Shown here piece by piece: positions 61,201-64,000 of a DNA stretch of 64,000 nt. A program made the translations under genes and the position numbers. The DNA is from Ascaris suum (Eukaryota; Nematoda; Chromadorea; Rhabditida; Ascarididae), in NCBI GenBank assembly GCA_013433145.1, contig CM024180.1, positions 7,196,001-7,260,000 of the forward strand, in the 5' to 3' direction. Below the pieces are notes generated by a model, which did not search any database, was not told the origin of the DNA, and saw only the letters and a program-made list of their open reading frames with translations. How positions within the stretch are numbered: position 1 is the stretch's first letter; each line of letters starts with the position of its first letter.

Positions 61201-64000
61201 TTTAGTTTAATTGCGCCGCATAATATTTGCGGAAGAACTCTTCAGGCGGTTTTTTTTTTAAAAATTAAACAAGGTAGTCATTACAGAAATCCCCAAATAA
61301 CGGGAGAAAATTTTTTTAATGTTTTGAAATAGGACCGTCGAATACATTATGCCAGTACATAGGCAGGCAACTATTCGAATGGGTGGGGTTTGTTGTCGGG
61401 AAATTTTGCTGGCTAAGTGGGTAGGTTATTGTTGGAAATTGTGGAAAGAACAACGGCCTTCCAAAACTTGTTTCAATTTAAGGCATCTTCTATGGAAATG
61501 TTTTAGCGAGATAGCCTATCGTGCTTTAACGCATCTCAGATGTTATTTCCTTTTGATGTATACATAGCTATCAAAAAATTACTAGAGTAAGGAATCATTG
61601 ATTCAATAAGCATAATTACTTTGTCGAATCGCTGAAGTATTTGTGTTAGAATTTTTTCTCGTCATGTTCGTGTATGAGTTGTTAAATGAATAATTGAAAA
61701 AAAAAATTGATTTGTTCTCACTTTCATGTTTGCAAATTGTTTATGCTGTTCTGAATGTTTATTGATGCACTTTCAATGTCACCGGCTGGCCAGAATGCTC
61801 AAAACAGGAACAATTTTGCCCAGGGTGGATAAAAAGTCTTCGAAATTGCAGCCATCCTTCCCACCTTGGGCAGTCGCGAGAGCTATTCTCTCATAATTGG
61901 GTTTTACTAACACCTTGGAAATGCTCATAGAAAATTAATTGCGGGCAATTTCTAAGCAATGATGGAGCTTTATAAAATTTTATTTTTTTGTTTCAAGGAA
62001 TGTTTCCACGTTCATTTCGGAAAAAAAAATTTACAGACATTTGTAGGTCGTTGAGCTTATTTAGCTTCATTTAATTCTTTATTTAGTTATGGAATTTTGA
62101 TCATTGCTATACGCAATTGAGGTGGCCAAATTGAACGAGTATTGTGACATTTACTATTTAGTTATTATTGCTGTTATTTGATTTTATTTTCTTCTACGAT
62201 CAGAATTTTTTTTTTCATCTTCTTTCTCTCGTTTACTTATGAAATCGTTTGAAATTTTTTAGCCAAGTGATAAGATATCTTAAATTAAATAAATAAAATA
62301 CGAAAATTTTTAATCGCTCTTATATATTTTTGTATTAAAAAATTTAACGGACTTTTTTTTAGCTAATTTTCCTATCGAATTTGAAATTTTCCTTTTATTT
62401 TCTGTATTTGTATCCTTTATTACTGCGTTCGTATTTTCGGTTCTCTAATAGTAATTGCTTATCGGCTTCCATATTAGCAGTGACAATTGCACTTCAAATA
62501 TTTGCCATTATGCTATAAACGTTGTCATCGATACGTCATATAATTGCTTCTTAAGGGGCTTAAAAAGAGTATTGATATTATGTTTTCACGTGCATAGATC
62601 ATGATCGATCGTTAAGAACGATGAATCGTCGTAATCAATGACGTTTAAAAGTGAGATAAGGTGGAGGACTTTAGGCAGTATTTTTGGAGCTCATATTTGC
62701 TTATCAGCAAATCTTTCTTTTTTCTTTTAAATTTAGATACGATGTTTATCAATAGAATATTATAAGCGATTCATATAACAACTTGATAAGGGAATCTAGG
62801 GGTTTTTTTTTCAAGTTTTAAGAAGCCACTTTCTCTTATATGGCTTTAGAAAATTTCTAACATATGTTCGAAATTATATTTTTTATAGCACTTCAACGTA
62901 TATTTTTTTCACATGCTGAAAAATATTTTTCCACACGGTGAACGAAGATATAGCAGAAAACAACTAGACTTCATGCCAGCAATCAAACATTAATTGAATT
63001 CAGATTTCTTCATTTTCTCACAGCTATTTCAATTTTTTTAAAACCTTTTTTTGAAAATTTACTTAGTCGTTTCATTAAAAAATTTCAAAATTTTAGCGAT
63101 ATTTTTATCTTACTTGTTTCTATTCATATGTATAGATCTCGCATTCTAAATTATGAACTGTCGTTTAAACGGAGTCGTTTAAAATAAGCGCTAAAATGGT
63201 ATACGCTGCACCATATATGCGCAATGCCTTCATGAAAATTTCTTTAAGATCATAACATAGTAGTTACGCATACACGAAGTCATTGCTTAAATCTTCTCTT
63301 TAACAAATTCTTAATGTTTGTTAGGCATTTAGGCGGAATATTTGCACATCACAGATGCACTGACAAATCGAGCATTTCCTTCTTAGAAATATCCAGTAAA
63401 ATAGCGCTCCATGTTCAAGTTTTCATGACCATTTGGATTATTTAATTTGCGATTTTGGTGCATTTTATTCGTTTATCTTGAAGTGACCGATCGACGATTT
63501 GCGTAGAAGTTTTGCCTTATAGTGGATCTTTATTTTCTCGAAAAATGATTCCTTTCGAGACGACCTATCTCAAGTTACAAAAAAGGTATTTTAAAAAAGG
63601 ACTATTTTTTGAGAAGTTCCTTTAAAGGATCGTCATATTTTCCTCTTTTTTTGCGGACAGCATCCTGCCGAAGCGCAGCTATACATCACTTTTCAAGAAG
63701 TTACGTGCAAATTTCCCTTGACGTGGCTCAGTAACACCACCAATTCCGGCATTGTCTTTTTTTGGTTCGGCTCATAATTGATGCCTTCTCGTTTGCAGAT
63801 GAAACACAGTAGACTGGTATCGTTGGAAAAGCGTAACGAGGAGTTGATGCATGAACTAGATGCCGAGAAAGATCCTGAGGTTGCGCTTGAGCTCGAGCTA
63901 GGTGAAGAAACACGTCGATTGGTGGCACACCTTTGGCAGTTCGATGAGGCGCTTTTCTCCAGTTGGCAAAAGATGGAGCCATGTCGTGTAACGGTTTATT
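55261..64000 (+). CDS. RARS2: mitochondrial-type arginyl-tRNA synthetase, 3' end outside window
   Basis: This class I synthetase charges tRNA-Arg. Exons: 55261 to about 55415, 56251-56392, 57476-57699, 58457-58651, 59480-59665, 60215-60324, 60856-60977, 63799-64000+. They give about 445 residues; human RARS2 has 578. Catalytic-core landmarks are IDYSSPNIAKRFHIGN (HIGH variant HIGN), STLIGRFLDSLHRTIGD, LNYLGDWGSQFALI, DDRIEGYAAIRKSDNSSLYL, ELASILRREELYAADSYVFV, HIPFGRVKGLSTR, then LSTIIVNDLKRSRNSEYIFS and the anticodon-binding MKHSRLVSLE...LWQFDEALFS. No KMSKS is seen, as in many ArgRS. The first visible exon begins at ATG after GTTTAG. About 110 N-terminal residues of the human protein have no counterpart, so upstream exons may be missing. 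The donor of that exon lacks one G (TTAAG|TTAAG), breaking the R after HIGN-L. Other junctions close in phase. Confidence 0.93.
56462..56831 (+). other. coding-like segment inside RARS2 intron, origin unknown
   Basis: Between RARS2 exons at 56392 and 57476 lies a GC-richer stretch. After an acceptor-like TTTAATCAG it reads FADLLNNNDRKCFYM to a stop. From about 56551 it reads GPNDVRRLCEPFDCEATNFS, then SFGHSSFRPEKDDPTGVLPS and LPSPVVQQLIHSL, to TAA at 56831. Codon use is strongly coding-like, and a GTAACG donor-like word overlaps the end. RARS2 exons join cleanly without it, so it is not part of that protein. It could be an exon of a nested gene or a processed fragment. I do not recognise the family. 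Confidence 0.35.
57152..57391 (-). other. coding-like minus-strand segment inside the same RARS2 intron
   Basis: The minus strand reads ESIDYETMKDKHLYLRSIPQ, then MTIDSGRLLGKQLKLSYGRP, to RSTKTTK followed by a donor-like GTAAGA near 57175. No matching acceptor is seen upstream. It may be repeat-derived. Function is unknown and a chance frame is possible. Confidence 0.25.
57867..57972. repeat. 53-bp tandem duplication
   Basis: GAGTTGCCC...GCAGTTGCGTGTTCTGA...TTGCCAATGTTGTTA occurs twice, starting at 57867 and 57920, with a few differences. It lies in a RARS2 intron just after exon 57476-57699. Confidence 0.85.

Overview
This window is AT-rich animal DNA with small exons in long introns. I read it as a nematode, probably a parasitic species with large introns. 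The reasons are acceptors of the type TTTCAG or TTTTAG, apparent trans-splice acceptors just upstream of several start codons, and many AT microsatellites and decayed transposons. The species cannot be fixed from sequence alone.

Four protein families are clearly recognisable, giving five genes. (1) 4436-12599 (+): RRP9/U3-55K, the WD40 subunit of the U3 snoRNP. Nine exons join to an uninterrupted 442-codon frame. (2) 17934-15136 (-): a NUDT5-type ADP-sugar pyrophosphatase of five exons with an intact Nudix box and an apparent one-base frameshift near its C-terminus. (3) 24466-35415 (+) and (4) 41641-51936 (+): tandem paralogues of SLC35F6, a drug/metabolite-superfamily transporter. They share all eight intron positions and phases. 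Copy A lacks one base in exon 6. Copy B is intact (496 codons), uses a GC-AG intron, and carries a long charged N-terminus and a CX2CX14CX2C loop that copy A lacks. (5) 55261-64000 (+): mitochondrial-type arginyl-tRNA synthetase (RARS2), eight exons visible, truncated by the window end.

Between and inside these genes lie a mariner transposase remnant (38.6-38.85 kb), a non-LTR reverse-transcriptase remnant inside RRP9 (11.5-12.06 kb), an LTR-like GC-rich segment with internal repeats inside SLC35F6 copy B (45.0-46.3 kb), a good hairpin in the same gene (43.27-43.34 kb), three long (AT)n tracts, and several poly-G tracts. Several orphan coding-like segments remain unexplained: between the SLC35F6 copies, inside the last intron of copy A, in the 19.0-19.5 kb GC island, and in a RARS2 intron.

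The genes do not form an evident pathway. They are a ribosome-biogenesis factor, a nucleotide-sugar hydrolase, two transporters and an organellar tRNA synthetase. Three of the five have a one-base lesion at a short homopolymer or splice junction. That pattern points to consensus errors in the assembly as much as to real mutations.
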